A DNA stretch of 41,085 bases from Prosthecochloris sp. (GCA_004028745.1 RAZP01000046.1:1-41085), one strand, 5' to 3'. Shown: positions 15,870-24,338, numbered from the stretch's first letter. Notes: a model not told the origin generated them from the sequence alone. Numbers and translations: made by a program.

Positions 15870-16193
15870 ATGGCGTTATTTCAAAACATCTTTTCCCCAT
15901 TACCGGAAGACTTGTCTCAAGAGGTCGTTGAGGATCTTGTTCGGTCTGCGAGCGTGCGTATTGAACGCATCGTTTCACACGGTCACACATCACCGGAGAG
16001 CGGCTGGTACGACCAGGATGAGTCGGAATGGGTGATAGTGCTCGGCGGATCGGGATCGATTCTGTTCGAGAACGGGGAAAAGGCTGTTTTACATGCCGGT
16101 GATTATATCAACATTCCGGCGCATACAAAGCACAAGGTTCTCTGGACCGACAGAGAAAAACCGACGATCTGGCTGGCTGTTTTTTATCGATAA
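15870..16193 (+). CDS. Small cupin-fold protein
   Basis: The 107-residue protein has one conserved cupin barrel. SHGHTSPESGWYDQDESEWVIVLGGSG is motif 1, with His residues and Glu as likely metal ligands, and HAGDYINIPAHTKHKV is motif 2. Such stand-alone cupins are often metal-binding enzymes or sensors of small molecules; no substrate can be assigned. TTGACA at 15832-15837 lies upstream, but the matching -10 is poor. The 3' 36 bases are duplicated in the remnant at 14738-14773. It converges on the small hypothetical gene at 16200. Confidence 0.85.
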   Translation: MALFQNIFSPLPEDLSQEVVEDLVRSASVRIERIVSHGHTSPESGWYDQDESEWVIVLGGSGSILFENGEKAVLHAGDYINIPAHTKHKVLWTDREKPTIWLAVFYR

Positions 16194-16199
16194 TCTTAC

Positions 16200-16481
16200 C
16201 TATTCATTCTCAATCAGCGGCAATTGGTTGTCGGTGCTGAGGCCGGAATCCCCGATAATTTTTTTGACTTCGGGGGAATAGTCGGCGGGGTTGAGTTTGT
16301 ACAGGACGCGGGCGATGGTGAATATTTTCCCTTCGATCGGCAGGAACTTGTTGACGACGATAATGTTGTCGTCCCTCAGACGACAGTCACCGCCAAGAAA
16401 ATTCCCTTTTTCATACCGTAGCTTGAAACCGTTTTGGATTACGGCGTCTTCAAGGAGTTCCAGTTTCTTTGTTTTCTTCAT
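16200..16481 (-). CDS. Small conserved-looking hypothetical protein
   Basis: This 93-residue protein starts at ATG 16479-16481 (MKKTKKLELLEDAVIQNGF) behind GGAGAG, well spaced for ribosome binding. It includes LRYEKGNFLGGDCRLRDDNI, then VVNKFLPIEGKIFTIARVL and a charged C-terminus. No signal peptide or membrane segment is seen. I do not recognise the family. It lies 19 bases downstream of the ABC permease gene on the same strand and is probably cotranscribed. The strand and start are well supported by the ribosome binding site and the protein-like composition. Confidence 0.7.
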   Translation of the reverse strand: MKKTKKLELLEDAVIQNGFKLRYEKGNFLGGDCRLRDDNIIVVNKFLPIEGKIFTIARVLYKLNPADYSPEVKKIIGDSGLSTDNQLPLIENE

Positions 16482-16500
16482 GGACTCTCTCCAATATCCA

Positions 16501-17985
16501 TCATCCACGCATTCTGGGGTCAAGTGCATCGCGGACACCGTCACCTATAAGGTTGAAACACACGACGGTTGTAAGAATCGCTATGCCGGGGAAGGTCGAA
16601 ATCCACCAATGGTTAAGAAGGCTGTCCCGCCCTTCGTTAATAATGTTTCCCCAGCTTGGTGTGGGAGGCTGGACACCAAGGCCGAGGAAGGAAAGACCTG
16701 CCTCGGTAAGGATAATGCTGCCGATACGGAGTGTTGCCGCCACAATGACCGGCGTGAGTGTGTTAGGTACAAGATGGCGGAAGATAATGCGCAGGTTTGA
16801 GAGGCCAAGCGATTTCGCAGCGAGAATAAACTCCTGTTCCTTGAGCGAAAGCACCTGGCTGCGAACGATGCGTGCAACGCCCATCCAGCCGGTAAAGGAA
16901 AGCGTAATGACGATGAGAAATATCGAGTTGCCGAACGTTGCAATGATAATGAGTATCAGGAACAATGCGGGGAAAGCTATCAGAACATCGACAATACGCA
17001 TGAGGGTGTTGTCGACGATTCCTCCAAAATACCCGGAAGATACCCCCACGATGGTCCCAAGGGTGACAGAAATCAATACAACCAGGAAGCCTATCGACAA
17101 GGAGATTCTCGATCCGTAAATAACTCTGCTCAGGATGTCCCGCCCATATTGGTCTGTTCCGAGGAGGAAAGAGCGGGTAACTATGAAACTGGGTTTTCCT
17201 TCACTGTATTGCTTTCCGCCCGAAAGTGCTTCGATGAGTATGGTTTTTTCCCTGGGTCCCTGCTGATAGATGACGCTATTCCCATCGATTCGGTAACTGT
17301 CTATGAAACGAAGCTTATGCGGTTCGTTCCGGGTTTTCAGCACCTGAAAATCACTGATAAGGGTGTTGGTCAGCCTGTCGCTTATGTTGTCACCTTTTCG
17401 CAATGGAATTGTTACTCCCTTCCTCTCTTCGAGAACAAGCGCGTCTAACCTTGTCAGAGGAGGTTTGTAAGCAGTGACAAGGAAGTCCTGCTGTTCGAAC
17501 GGACTGAACGGAGAAACAAGCGGGGCGAGAAAAGCCGTCGAATAAAGGATAAACACTACGACAGACGCATAAAGTGCGATAGTATGTTTTTTAAATGAAT
17601 TCCATCCTATTTCCCGGAGACTCAGCTCGCTCTGGTTATCTTTCCGGGAACCGTCAAGGGCTTTTTTCAATGTTTTGGCTGAGAGCCATAAAAGAAGGAA
17701 GGGAACAAGGAGAACATAGGATGAGGCAATCCAGAATTCAAGAATTTCCGGGGTGAAAACCTGCCGGAAGCTTTCTGGTGAGACAAGCAGTAGAGCAACA
17801 CCGGTAATCAGTGAGTGCAGGCTGATGAAAACCAGCTCATGGCGCCAAAAAAATACCGATAGGAAGACTACAAAAGAGATCATAAAAAAAAGGCCGGAAC
17901 CTTTCTTTTTCATGCGCAGTAGGCCCAGACCCGGAAAAATCAGGTCGTATAGTGGTAACTGGTGTTTTTTAAATGACTCTTTCAC
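16501..17985 (-). CDS. Peptide/nickel-type ABC transporter permease (DppC/OppC family) with N-terminal extension
   Basis: The C-terminal 280 residues are a standard DppC/OppC permease. They include FLLGTDQYGRDILSRVIYGSRISL, the EAA loop EFILAAKSLGLSNLRIIFRHLVPN, and the ending DGVRDALDPRMRG. At 494 residues it is about 200 longer than usual. Three hydrophobic segments (about residues 30-50, 55-70 and 90-105) precede the core. After the first core helix there is an extended extracytoplasmic loop. The partner permease, ATPases and binding protein are not in the window. It may work with components encoded elsewhere. The substrate is unknown; peptides are the default for the family. Confidence 0.85.
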   Translation of the reverse strand: MKESFKKHQLPLYDLIFPGLGLLRMKKKGSGLFFMISFVVFLSVFFWRHELVFISLHSLITGVALLLVSPESFRQVFTPEILEFWIASSYVLLVPFLLLWLSAKTLKKALDGSRKDNQSELSLREIGWNSFKKHTIALYASVVVFILYSTAFLAPLVSPFSPFEQQDFLVTAYKPPLTRLDALVLEERKGVTIPLRKGDNISDRLTNTLISDFQVLKTRNEPHKLRFIDSYRIDGNSVIYQQGPREKTILIEALSGGKQYSEGKPSFIVTRSFLLGTDQYGRDILSRVIYGSRISLSIGFLVVLISVTLGTIVGVSSGYFGGIVDNTLMRIVDVLIAFPALFLILIIIATFGNSIFLIVITLSFTGWMGVARIVRSQVLSLKEQEFILAAKSLGLSNLRIIFRHLVPNTLTPVIVAATLRIGSIILTEAGLSFLGLGVQPPTPSWGNIINEGRDSLLNHWWISTFPGIAILTTVVCFNLIGDGVRDALDPRMRG

Positions 17986-18020
17986 CGACTCAATGAGTTT
18001 TGTGCAGGTCTTTTAGCCAT

Positions 18021-18051
18021 AAAAAAAGCTGCTTTTACTCAAAAAGCAGCT
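18021..18051 (-). terminator. Rho-independent terminator of the prs-rplY operon
   Basis: A perfect 10-bp inverted repeat, AGCTGCTTTT (18027-18036) with AAAAGCAGCT (18042-18051), is followed on the minus strand by six T residues. It lies 31 bases after the rplY stop codon. Confidence 0.9.
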
Positions 18052-18081
18052 CTTTCCTGCGATCCTCTCTGCCAGGAGAGA

Positions 18082-18711
18082 CTATTCTTCCTCACCGACA
18101 ACAGGTACCTCAACAGCACCTTCTTCCTCGCCTGTTTCAGTCTCTTCAACCTCTTTTCTCGGTGCAAGGATTGAAACAACAGGAGTTTCCGGATCACCGA
18201 TGATTTCGAACTTACCCTCGAAGGTTTCAGCGGGGATCTCGCTGATATGCATTGTTTGACCGAGTTCGAGACCGGAAATATCAATGGTAAGGTGTTGCGG
18301 GATGTTTGACGGCATGCCTTTTACTCTCAATGAGTGCTGAATAACCTGCATTTTGCCGCCAGCCACGACACCTGGGGGTTCCCCGGTAAAACTTGTCGGT
18401 ACATCCATTTCAAGAATTTCCCCTGCGGAAAAAAACTGAAAGTCCGCATGTATTACCCTGTCGGTTACCTCATCGAACTGGATATCCTTCAAAAAAGAGC
18501 GTTTTGATTTACCGTCAGGAAACTGAAGGTCGACGAGGTGTGATTCGGAAGAATGCACCAGTTTATTCAGTGACAGCTCGTTAACACATACGTGAATGGT
18601 TTCTTCACCTTTATGGTAAACAACAGCGGGAACCTTTCCTTCCTTACGTAATTTTTTTGCTTTATTTTTGCTGCAAACACGAGGTTCAACATTGAGTACG
18701 ATACTTTCCAT
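18082..18711 (-). CDS. rplY: 50S ribosomal protein L25 (CTC/TL5 long form)
   Basis: This 209-residue L25 of the general stress type binds 5S rRNA. The N-terminal L25 domain has RVCSKNKAKKLRKEGKVPAVVY. The C-terminal TL5 domain has GVVAGGKMQVIQHSLRVKGM and a final acidic tail rich in Glu. The length matches the long CTC form, not the short E. coli form. It starts one base after the prs stop codon, and the same pairing is common in bacteria. Confidence 0.95.
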   Translation of the reverse strand: MESIVLNVEPRVCSKNKAKKLRKEGKVPAVVYHKGEETIHVCVNELSLNKLVHSSESHLVDLQFPDGKSKRSFLKDIQFDEVTDRVIHADFQFFSAGEILEMDVPTSFTGEPPGVVAGGKMQVIQHSLRVKGMPSNIPQHLTIDISGLELGQTMHISEIPAETFEGKFEIIGDPETPVVSILAPRKEVEETETGEEEGAVEVPVVGEEE

Positions 18712-18712
18712 G

Positions 18713-19708
18713 CTATTCCTTGATCTCTTTTATCGCTTTGGCGTGATTGTTGTTGATTTTGGTAATGTTTTTGCTGTCAAACAGGCAGCTGACGGAATCG
18801 TCACCGTAGATTCTTTTGATGGCTTCTCCAAACAGATTGCTGACGGTAACGGTTTCGAGTTTCGGTGACGGTGCATGGCCTGTCACTACGGAGTCGGTAA
18901 TGATGACCTTTTCAAGCACGGAAGTGTTGATTCGGTCAATAGCCGGGCCGGACAGAATGCCATGTGTCGCTGCGGCGTAAATTTTTCTGCCGCCGGCTTC
19001 CTGTATAGCCTTCGCGGCGTTGACAAGGGTGCCGGCAGTATCAATCATGTCGTCTACCAGAAGTACGTCTTTGCCGTCAACATCGCCGATAATATTCATG
19101 ACTTCGGCAACATTGGTTTTGGGGCGCCGCTTGTCAACGATGACGAGGTCCGTTCCGAGCGCCTCGGCAAAAGTTCTCGCTAATTTGACACCGCCGACGT
19201 CGGGCGACGCAAGAACAAGGTTGCCGTTGAGGTTCATGTTAAGGATGTGGTCGATGAGTACCACGCTTGAATACAAATGGTCAAACGGGATGTCAAAAAA
19301 GCCCTGGATCTGTGCGGCATGCAGGTCCATGGTAAGAATACGGTGAGCACCGGCTTTTGTAAGCAGGTTCGCGACAAGTTTTGCGGTGATGGCAACACGG
19401 GGACGGTCCTTGCGGTCCTGCCGGGCATAGCCGTAGTAAGGGATTACGGCGGTAATTCTTGCAGCTGATGAGCGTCTTGCGGCATCAATCATGATGAGCA
19501 GCTCCATCAGGTTGTCAGCCGGGGGGTTTGTTGACTGAATAATGAACATGTCGGAGCCTCTTATGGACTCGAAGTAGTTCACCGAAATTTCCCCATCTGA
19601 AAAATTTTCAACCTTTGCATTACAAAGGGACATACCGAGGTAGTCGGCAATTTTTTCAGCTAAAGCTGTATTGCTTCGCCCCGCGAAAATTTTAATCGGT
19701 TTTGCCAT
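18713..19708 (-). CDS. prs: Ribose-phosphate pyrophosphokinase
   Basis: The enzyme makes PRPP from ribose 5-phosphate and ATP for nucleotide, histidine and tryptophan synthesis. The 331-residue protein shows the class I pattern: IKIFAGRSN, then GEISVNYFESIRGSDMFIIQS, YYGYARQDRKDRPRVAIT, and MDLHAAQIQGFF. VASPDVGG is represented by LASPDVGGVKLAR, and the PRPP loop is VLLVDDMIDTAGT. About 15 residues at the C-terminus, ending NNNHAKAIKEIKE, extend past the usual family end. It is divergent from lpxD and cotranscribed with rplY. Confidence 0.97.
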   Translation of the reverse strand: MAKPIKIFAGRSNTALAEKIADYLGMSLCNAKVENFSDGEISVNYFESIRGSDMFIIQSTNPPADNLMELLIMIDAARRSSAARITAVIPYYGYARQDRKDRPRVAITAKLVANLLTKAGAHRILTMDLHAAQIQGFFDIPFDHLYSSVVLIDHILNMNLNGNLVLASPDVGGVKLARTFAEALGTDLVIVDKRRPKTNVAEVMNIIGDVDGKDVLLVDDMIDTAGTLVNAAKAIQEAGGRKIYAAATHGILSGPAIDRINTSVLEKVIITDSVVTGHAPSPKLETVTVSNLFGEAIKRIYGDDSVSCLFDSKNITKINNNHAKAIKEIKE

Positions 19709-19843
19709 GGCTCCCTGCTTTTTCGAATGAAACAGATTATATTAAGGCTGTGTTTGGGTTCCCCTGTAATCAAAGTGTGTGCCGCAGACCTTCAAAAAAC
19801 CTCAATGCCGACGAATATAATAAAAATTGGCAGAAATGTAACA

Positions 19844-20896
19844 ATGAAGATACACGAGATACAAGCGTACCTTGAATGTTACTTTGACAAGGTTGAGCTT
19901 GTCGGCAGTGGTGATATCACTATTGACGGACCGGCAAAAATAGAAAATGCCACGAAAGGAAAGGTGAGCTTTGTGGCCAATGAAAAATATGTCAGGTTTA
20001 TCGGGTCAACCAAAGCCTCTTTACTTATTGTTGGCGAACAAACACCCACCAAGCAATATAGTGACCGTTTGAGTTTCCTGAAAGTAAAAGATCCCTATAC
20101 TGCGTTTGTTTTCGTACTCCAAAAGTTTTCCGTTCCGCGTGTGATTGCACCCAAAGGCATTGCTCTTTCAGTGGTCATAGGTGAAAACGTCAGTCTGGGT
20201 GAAAACGTTTCTATCGGAGAATATGCGGTTATCGGTGACCATTGTGTTATCGGTGACAATACGGTTATCGGTCCCCATTCGACGTTGATGGAACGTGTTT
20301 CCATAGGGCAGGACTGCACACTCTTTCCACATGTCGTCTGCTATGACGGAACCGTGCTGGGTGACCGTGTTACGATACACAGCGGAACCGTTGTCGGAGC
20401 CGACGGTTTTGGTTTTGCTCCTCAGCCTGACGGTTCCTATATCAAAATTCCACAGATGGGTATCGTTGAGATACATGATGATGTCGAGATAGGTGCCAAC
20501 AACACCATTGACCGGGCAACCATGGGGAGCACGGTTATTGAAAAGGGAGCGAAGATAGACAATCTTGTACAGATCGCTCACAATTGCAGGATCGGGGAAA
20601 ATACAGTCATTGCTTCACAGGCAGGTATTTCCGGCAGCGTAACTATCGGCAGTCACTGTATGATCGGGGGACAGGCCGGCTTTGCCGGTCATCTTTCACT
20701 GCCTGACAGGACTCATGTCGCTGCAAAGACAGGAGTCTCGAAATCTACACATATACCCGGTCAGACGTTGAGAGGAATTCCCGCCCAGCCAATCCGTGAT
20801 CAACTCCGCCAGGAGGCTCTGATCAGAAATCTTCACAAGATGAAGGAAAAGCTCGAAGCTCTTGAGGAAGAAGTCAGGGAAATGAAGGGACGGTAG
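19844..20896 (+). CDS. lpxD: UDP-3-O-acyl-glucosamine N-acyltransferase
   Basis: LpxD catalyses the third step of lipid A synthesis and indicates a lipopolysaccharide outer membrane. I choose ATG 19844 (MKIHEIQAYLECYF), giving 350 residues. The frame is open upstream to ATG 19727, but that adds 39 non-conserved residues. After the N-terminal uridine-binding domain come hexapeptide repeats forming a left-handed beta-helix, for example GENVSIGEYAVIGDHCVIGD. The catalytic His lies in LVQIAHNCRIGENT, and ADGFGFAPQPDG is diagnostic. A C-terminal coiled coil ends the protein. A terminator follows at 21007. Confidence 0.95.
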   Translation: MKIHEIQAYLECYFDKVELVGSGDITIDGPAKIENATKGKVSFVANEKYVRFIGSTKASLLIVGEQTPTKQYSDRLSFLKVKDPYTAFVFVLQKFSVPRVIAPKGIALSVVIGENVSLGENVSIGEYAVIGDHCVIGDNTVIGPHSTLMERVSIGQDCTLFPHVVCYDGTVLGDRVTIHSGTVVGADGFGFAPQPDGSYIKIPQMGIVEIHDDVEIGANNTIDRATMGSTVIEKGAKIDNLVQIAHNCRIGENTVIASQAGISGSVTIGSHCMIGGQAGFAGHLSLPDRTHVAAKTGVSKSTHIPGQTLRGIPAQPIRDQLRQEALIRNLHKMKEKLEALEEEVREMKGR

Positions 20897-20902
20897 GAAA
20901 TC

Positions 20903-20937
20903 AAAAGTCAAAAGGTAAAGGTCAAAAGTCAAAAGTG
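20903..20937 (+). repeat. Heptanucleotide tandem repeat, AAAAGTC type
   Basis: Five heptamers in register, with consensus AAAAGTC and units AAAAGGT and AAAGGTC among them, follow the lpxD stop codon by 6 bases. A related tract is at 34283-34310. Confidence 0.75.
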
Positions 20938-21006
20938 CCTGAGTTCAGAAGCAAGGAACCAAGTATTGTTGATTTGCTGAATCGTTGGGTCATTGAACTT
21001 GTGGGG

Positions 21007-21031
21007 CGGGCATGGGTGCCCGTTTTTTTTT
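21007..21031 (+). terminator. Rho-independent terminator of lpxD
   Basis: A 6-bp stem (CGGGCA / TGCCCG, loop TGGG) at 21007-21022 is followed by nine T residues. A second hairpin just downstream, AATGACCG-GCA-CGGTCATT at 21041-21059, overlaps the stop codon of the convergent GH15 gene but lacks a T-tract. Confidence 0.88.
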
Positions 21032-21054
21032 GACTTCTCCAATGACCGGCACGG

Positions 21055-23727
21055 TCATTCGAGGGTGCTGTTCAGATTCCAGTTGTAGGGAAAATACTTG
21101 ATTCCCAGTTTTTCGGGTTTTGTGGTGAGAAAACTCCCCGTTTCCTCATCGGTATACCGTGCCAAATAGCTAAACATCCCTGTTTTGTTGCTGCCGAAAT
21201 CGCGTTCATACCATTTGAATATCTCGGACAGGCGGACGATGTTTTTTTCCTTGTCGATTTCGAGCCCTCTCCGGTTGATGAAACTTCTGGCGGCGATATC
21301 CAGCTGCCTGTCAATATGCCGAGGATCGTAAAACTCGATCGGGGGACAGGAGCTTGAGGCGCAAACCAGGGCGAAATGTATTCTGGGATCGAACGTCTCA
21401 ACCATGAACTGAAGTCTTTTGTCGAACGGCGAAAAAGGGCGAAGCCGAAATGCGGGATGCGGACGGTTTTTTCGGAGAATACCGTGTTCAATATCGTCAG
21501 GGGTGAAAAACATGCCGCCTATCGTGTAGCCTATCCTGCCGAAAAAATTGATTATTTCAAGCACTGAACTGTGGATATCGAATTCAATGACACCATGAAT
21601 AATGAGGATGTTGTAAATATTTATCCAGAAAGCCTTTTTTTCATTGTCATCGGTCAATGATTCCGGACTGAACGAACGCAGGCTTGTCACCAGCTTCTGG
21701 TATTCGCGGAAACGTTCTGACTGTTTCATCGCCCGGTAGTTGACCCTTCCCATGCTGATGTTGAAGAAGGCTCCCTGCAATCTTCCGAGAAGTTGTTTGA
21801 GGCGGGCTGCAATTTCGGTATCCGTGGCAGTTATCGTTTCAGAGCCGTCGTTCAGTTTAGCCTGAAGAGGGATGAGTTTGCGCAGCCTGCCGACAAGTGT
21901 TGTTTGAGCCTTTTCCTCGAAAGAGCGTCCGCGGGCACTCAGAATGGCCGTCACGGCATTGATATAGCCGATGTGGCTGAAAGCCTGGGGGAAATTCCCG
22001 AGCATTTCGTTGGTGTTACTGTTGAACTCTTCGGAGAAAAGTCCGAGATGATTTGCCGAACGAAGGGTTTCTGTCATCAGCTTTTCGGCTTCCTCTACCT
22101 TTCCTGAGAGTGCAAGACACTCAATAAGCCAGAAATTGCAGAGAACGAATTCTCCTTCTTTTCCTTCAAGCCCGTCATCGACCTTATAGCGGCTGAGAAA
22201 ACCATTGTGCATCAGCTCCGCACTGCAAGCGTTGATCGTGCCCTGTATACGTTCGTCTTCAATGGGAAGAAAATTGACCAGCGGGAGCAGAAGAAGGCTG
22301 GCATCGAGCTCCTGAGACCCGTAATGCTGCACAAAGCTTTGTGTGTCCCTGTCGAAGCCCCGCTCCAGGATGTTGTTTTTTATGGCTTCCCGTTCTTCGA
22401 TCCATATGTTTACCGGTGCCTCGAAACCGTATCGCCTTGCTATAATAATACCCCTGTCGAGCGCCACCCAGCACATGACCTTGGAATAAACAAAATGGTA
22501 AGGACCGTTTCTAACTTCCCAGATGCCGTCGTCGGGTTTTTTCCAGTTATTAACGGCCATGTTGCAGATGTCCCGGAAAAAAGGCCATAATTCCTCGTCA
22601 ATTTTCCCTGCATAATCAGACAGTCTGAGCGCCGCGTCCATGACCTCTCCGTAGATATCCCACTGGTTTTGTATATGGGCAAGGTTGCCGATGCGAACAG
22701 GCTTTGAGTTTTTGTAGCCTTTCAGATGATCAAGCTCCTTTTCCTGGAGCATCTCTTCTCCACGGATCGAATACATGATTTGTATGTTCTCGCTTTCATG
22801 ACGGCGATATGTTGCGTGCAGCCAGCGAATAAAGCTGTCGGCTTCTGTTATGTGCCCGAGCGAGAAAAGTGCTTTGAGGGTGAACGACGCGTCACGCAGC
22901 CAGGTGAACCGGTAATCCCAGTTGCGTTCTCCTCCTATTGCTTCGGGAAGTGAAGTTGTTGCGGCTGCGGCTATTGCTCCCGTTGGATGAAAGGTGAGAA
23001 GTTTGAGAACAAGAAGGGAGCGGTTGATCAATTTGGTGTACTCGCCAAGGTAGGCGCAGTGCTCACCCATGCAATTGTGCAGCCAGCTTTTCCAAAAATC
23101 AATGTTTTCCTGGAGCCTGCTGGAGGTGGGTTCACTACCGATGTGATCGCCATATACCAGATTGAAGCAGACATTCTCTTCAGCCGAAAGGGTGAATTCA
23201 AGAACCACCCTGCCGTTATCGCATTCCTGAACGGTATAGTCCTGAAGTGAATGAATGAGCGTGAGGGGATGCTCATGGCTGAATGCTGTTATCTTGCGAC
23301 CCTGGCAGGTGACAACAGGAATGGTGCTTGCGTAATTCGGTCTCGGTACGAACGTGAGCCGGAATTCCAGAGTACCTTTCCGCATATCGAGACAGCGGTC
23401 TATCCGGTGTTCTTTTGGCGTAACAAGGTGTTCCGTTTCCACAGACATGAAATCATACAGAACTGCTTCTCCTTCATCGGTTGTGAAGGTACATGCCAGT
23501 ACGTTGGTATCGTCAACATATGACTGAGAGGAGGTAAAGAGTCCTTTTGGCTGAATACTGAAATAGCCGCCTTTCTCATCATCCAGCAGCGAGGCGAAAA
23601 TTGTGGGCGAGTCGAGGAACGGCATTGAGCTGTAGTCTATGGAGCCGTCCCTCGAGACCAGAGCGGCGGAATACATATCGCCGATAAGCCCGTAGTCAGC
23701 AATGTTCCTGTACATGTTTTCTTTCAT
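21055..23727 (-). CDS. GH15 glucoamylase-like enzyme fused to a C-terminal DUF547 domain
   Basis: Residues 1-600 form a complete GH15 glycoside hydrolase of the bacterial glucoamylase/trehalase-like type. It begins IADYGLIGDMYSAALVSRDGSID. The substrate-site segment LPEAIGGERNWDYRFTWLRD is near residue 260. The likely catalytic acid is E404 in DGIWEVR and the base is in GLFSEEF near 566. A linker of about 50 residues leads to a DUF547 domain (about 650-830) with KKAFWINIYNILIIHG, then PHPAFRL and ALVCASSSCPP. DUF547 is normally a separate protein of unknown function, related in fold to papain-like enzymes. The total length of 890 exceeds ordinary GH15 proteins by about 250. The substrate may be glycogen-like alpha-glucan or trehalose. 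No signal peptide is visible, so it is probably cytoplasmic. Confidence 0.88.
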   Translation of the reverse strand: MKENMYRNIADYGLIGDMYSAALVSRDGSIDYSSMPFLDSPTIFASLLDDEKGGYFSIQPKGLFTSSQSYVDDTNVLACTFTTDEGEAVLYDFMSVETEHLVTPKEHRIDRCLDMRKGTLEFRLTFVPRPNYASTIPVVTCQGRKITAFSHEHPLTLIHSLQDYTVQECDNGRVVLEFTLSAEENVCFNLVYGDHIGSEPTSSRLQENIDFWKSWLHNCMGEHCAYLGEYTKLINRSLLVLKLLTFHPTGAIAAAATTSLPEAIGGERNWDYRFTWLRDASFTLKALFSLGHITEADSFIRWLHATYRRHESENIQIMYSIRGEEMLQEKELDHLKGYKNSKPVRIGNLAHIQNQWDIYGEVMDAALRLSDYAGKIDEELWPFFRDICNMAVNNWKKPDDGIWEVRNGPYHFVYSKVMCWVALDRGIIIARRYGFEAPVNIWIEEREAIKNNILERGFDRDTQSFVQHYGSQELDASLLLLPLVNFLPIEDERIQGTINACSAELMHNGFLSRYKVDDGLEGKEGEFVLCNFWLIECLALSGKVEEAEKLMTETLRSANHLGLFSEEFNSNTNEMLGNFPQAFSHIGYINAVTAILSARGRSFEEKAQTTLVGRLRKLIPLQAKLNDGSETITATDTEIAARLKQLLGRLQGAFFNISMGRVNYRAMKQSERFREYQKLVTSLRSFSPESLTDDNEKKAFWINIYNILIIHGVIEFDIHSSVLEIINFFGRIGYTIGGMFFTPDDIEHGILRKNRPHPAFRLRPFSPFDKRLQFMVETFDPRIHFALVCASSSCPPIEFYDPRHIDRQLDIAARSFINRRGLEIDKEKNIVRLSEIFKWYERDFGSNKTGMFSYLARYTDEETGSFLTTKPEKLGIKYFPYNWNLNSTLE

Positions 23728-23772
23728 CTGTTGGTTGGCAGACGCATATGCCTGGCTATGTATGCGCTCTGT

Positions 23773-23788
23773 TGGAGGTTTACCTCCA
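23773..23788. promoter_or_regulatory. Short palindrome upstream of the GH15 gene
   Basis: TGGAGGT-TT-ACCTCCA forms a perfect 7-bp inverted repeat 45 bases upstream of the GH15 start codon on the minus strand. It could be an operator or a leader hairpin. No T-tract follows on either strand. Confidence 0.35.
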
Positions 23789-23828
23789 TAATACGCAAAA
23801 ATGCTCTAAGGCGGGAGAAGGTGAATTT

Positions 23829-23866
23829 TTAAGTGAATTTTAAGCTCCTGTTTAGATTGGCTTAAG
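23829..23866 (+). promoter_or_regulatory. Four 11-bp-phased TTAAG boxes, probable response-regulator binding site
   Basis: TTAAG starts at 23829, 23840 and 23862, with TTTAG at 23851, giving four boxes spaced exactly 11 bp apart (N6 between boxes). Direct repeats at 11-bp spacing are the usual target of OmpR/PhoB-family regulators, and TTAAG-containing half-sites are known for the PmrA/QseB branch. The array ends 62 bases before the OB-fold gene that opens the operon containing an OmpR-family regulator. Autoregulation is therefore the likely meaning. Confidence 0.65.
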
Positions 23867-23927
23867 CTTGCGGGTGTTACTTTTCTTCAGGCGATCAAGA
23901 AAGCCTGCGATTTTTCAAAAGGAGTGC

Positions 23928-24290
23928 ATGGTGAAAAAAGGACTGTTAACAGTGGCTTTTTTACTCGTGGCGAACATGGGATATACAGAGTACACCGGGC
24001 CGGTGGCGGACTCTCCCCGGCAGATTTCAGTTGCCGCGGCGAAACATCTGAACGATGGAGCTAAAATTTCGCTCGAAGGCTTTATTATCGGTCATCTGCG
24101 GGAGGATTATTATCTCTTTCGTGATGAGTCGGGAGAGATCGGTATTGAGATAAAAGCGGATGTCTGGAGTGACAAACAGGTCGTGCCCGATACCTATGTA
24201 AGAATTTATGGAGAGCTCGAGCATGAGTCGGGATTCATATACCTTGAGGTTCATCGGCTCGAAATATCTGAAACGTACCCTAACAGGTGA
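23928..24290 (+). CDS. Exported bacterial OB-fold (BOF, YgiW-like) protein
   Basis: The 120-residue protein has a signal peptide (MVKKGLLTVAFLLVANMGYT) and a BOF domain. The domain is recognisable in GAKISLEGFIIGHLREDYYLFRDESGEIGIEIKADVW and PDTYVRIYGELEHE. YgiW-type periplasmic OB-fold proteins are linked to stress signalling, and in E. coli ygiW lies next to qseBC. Start ATG 23928 has AAAAGGAG upstream; the longer frame from 23868 gives no signal peptide. It is the first gene of the sensor-cytochrome operon, which also carries a QseB-like regulator and a kinase. Its binding partner is unknown. Confidence 0.82.
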   Translation: MVKKGLLTVAFLLVANMGYTEYTGPVADSPRQISVAAAKHLNDGAKISLEGFIIGHLREDYYLFRDESGEIGIEIKADVWSDKQVVPDTYVRIYGELEHESGFIYLEVHRLEISETYPNR

Positions 24291-24338
24291 CATAAAGCTG
24301 AAGAGTATTTCAACCGTATATTAAGAGGAGGAGGCATT

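Noticed and set aside
19727..19843. N-terminal extension of LpxD from ATG 19727.
   Set aside because: The family start fits MKIHEIQ at 19844; the extra 39 residues lack conservation-like features and overlap the promoter region shared with prs.
21041..21059. Perfect 8-bp hairpin at the end of the GH15 gene as a terminator.
   Set aside because: It lacks a T-tract on the minus strand; it is mentioned only as a structure beside the lpxD terminator.
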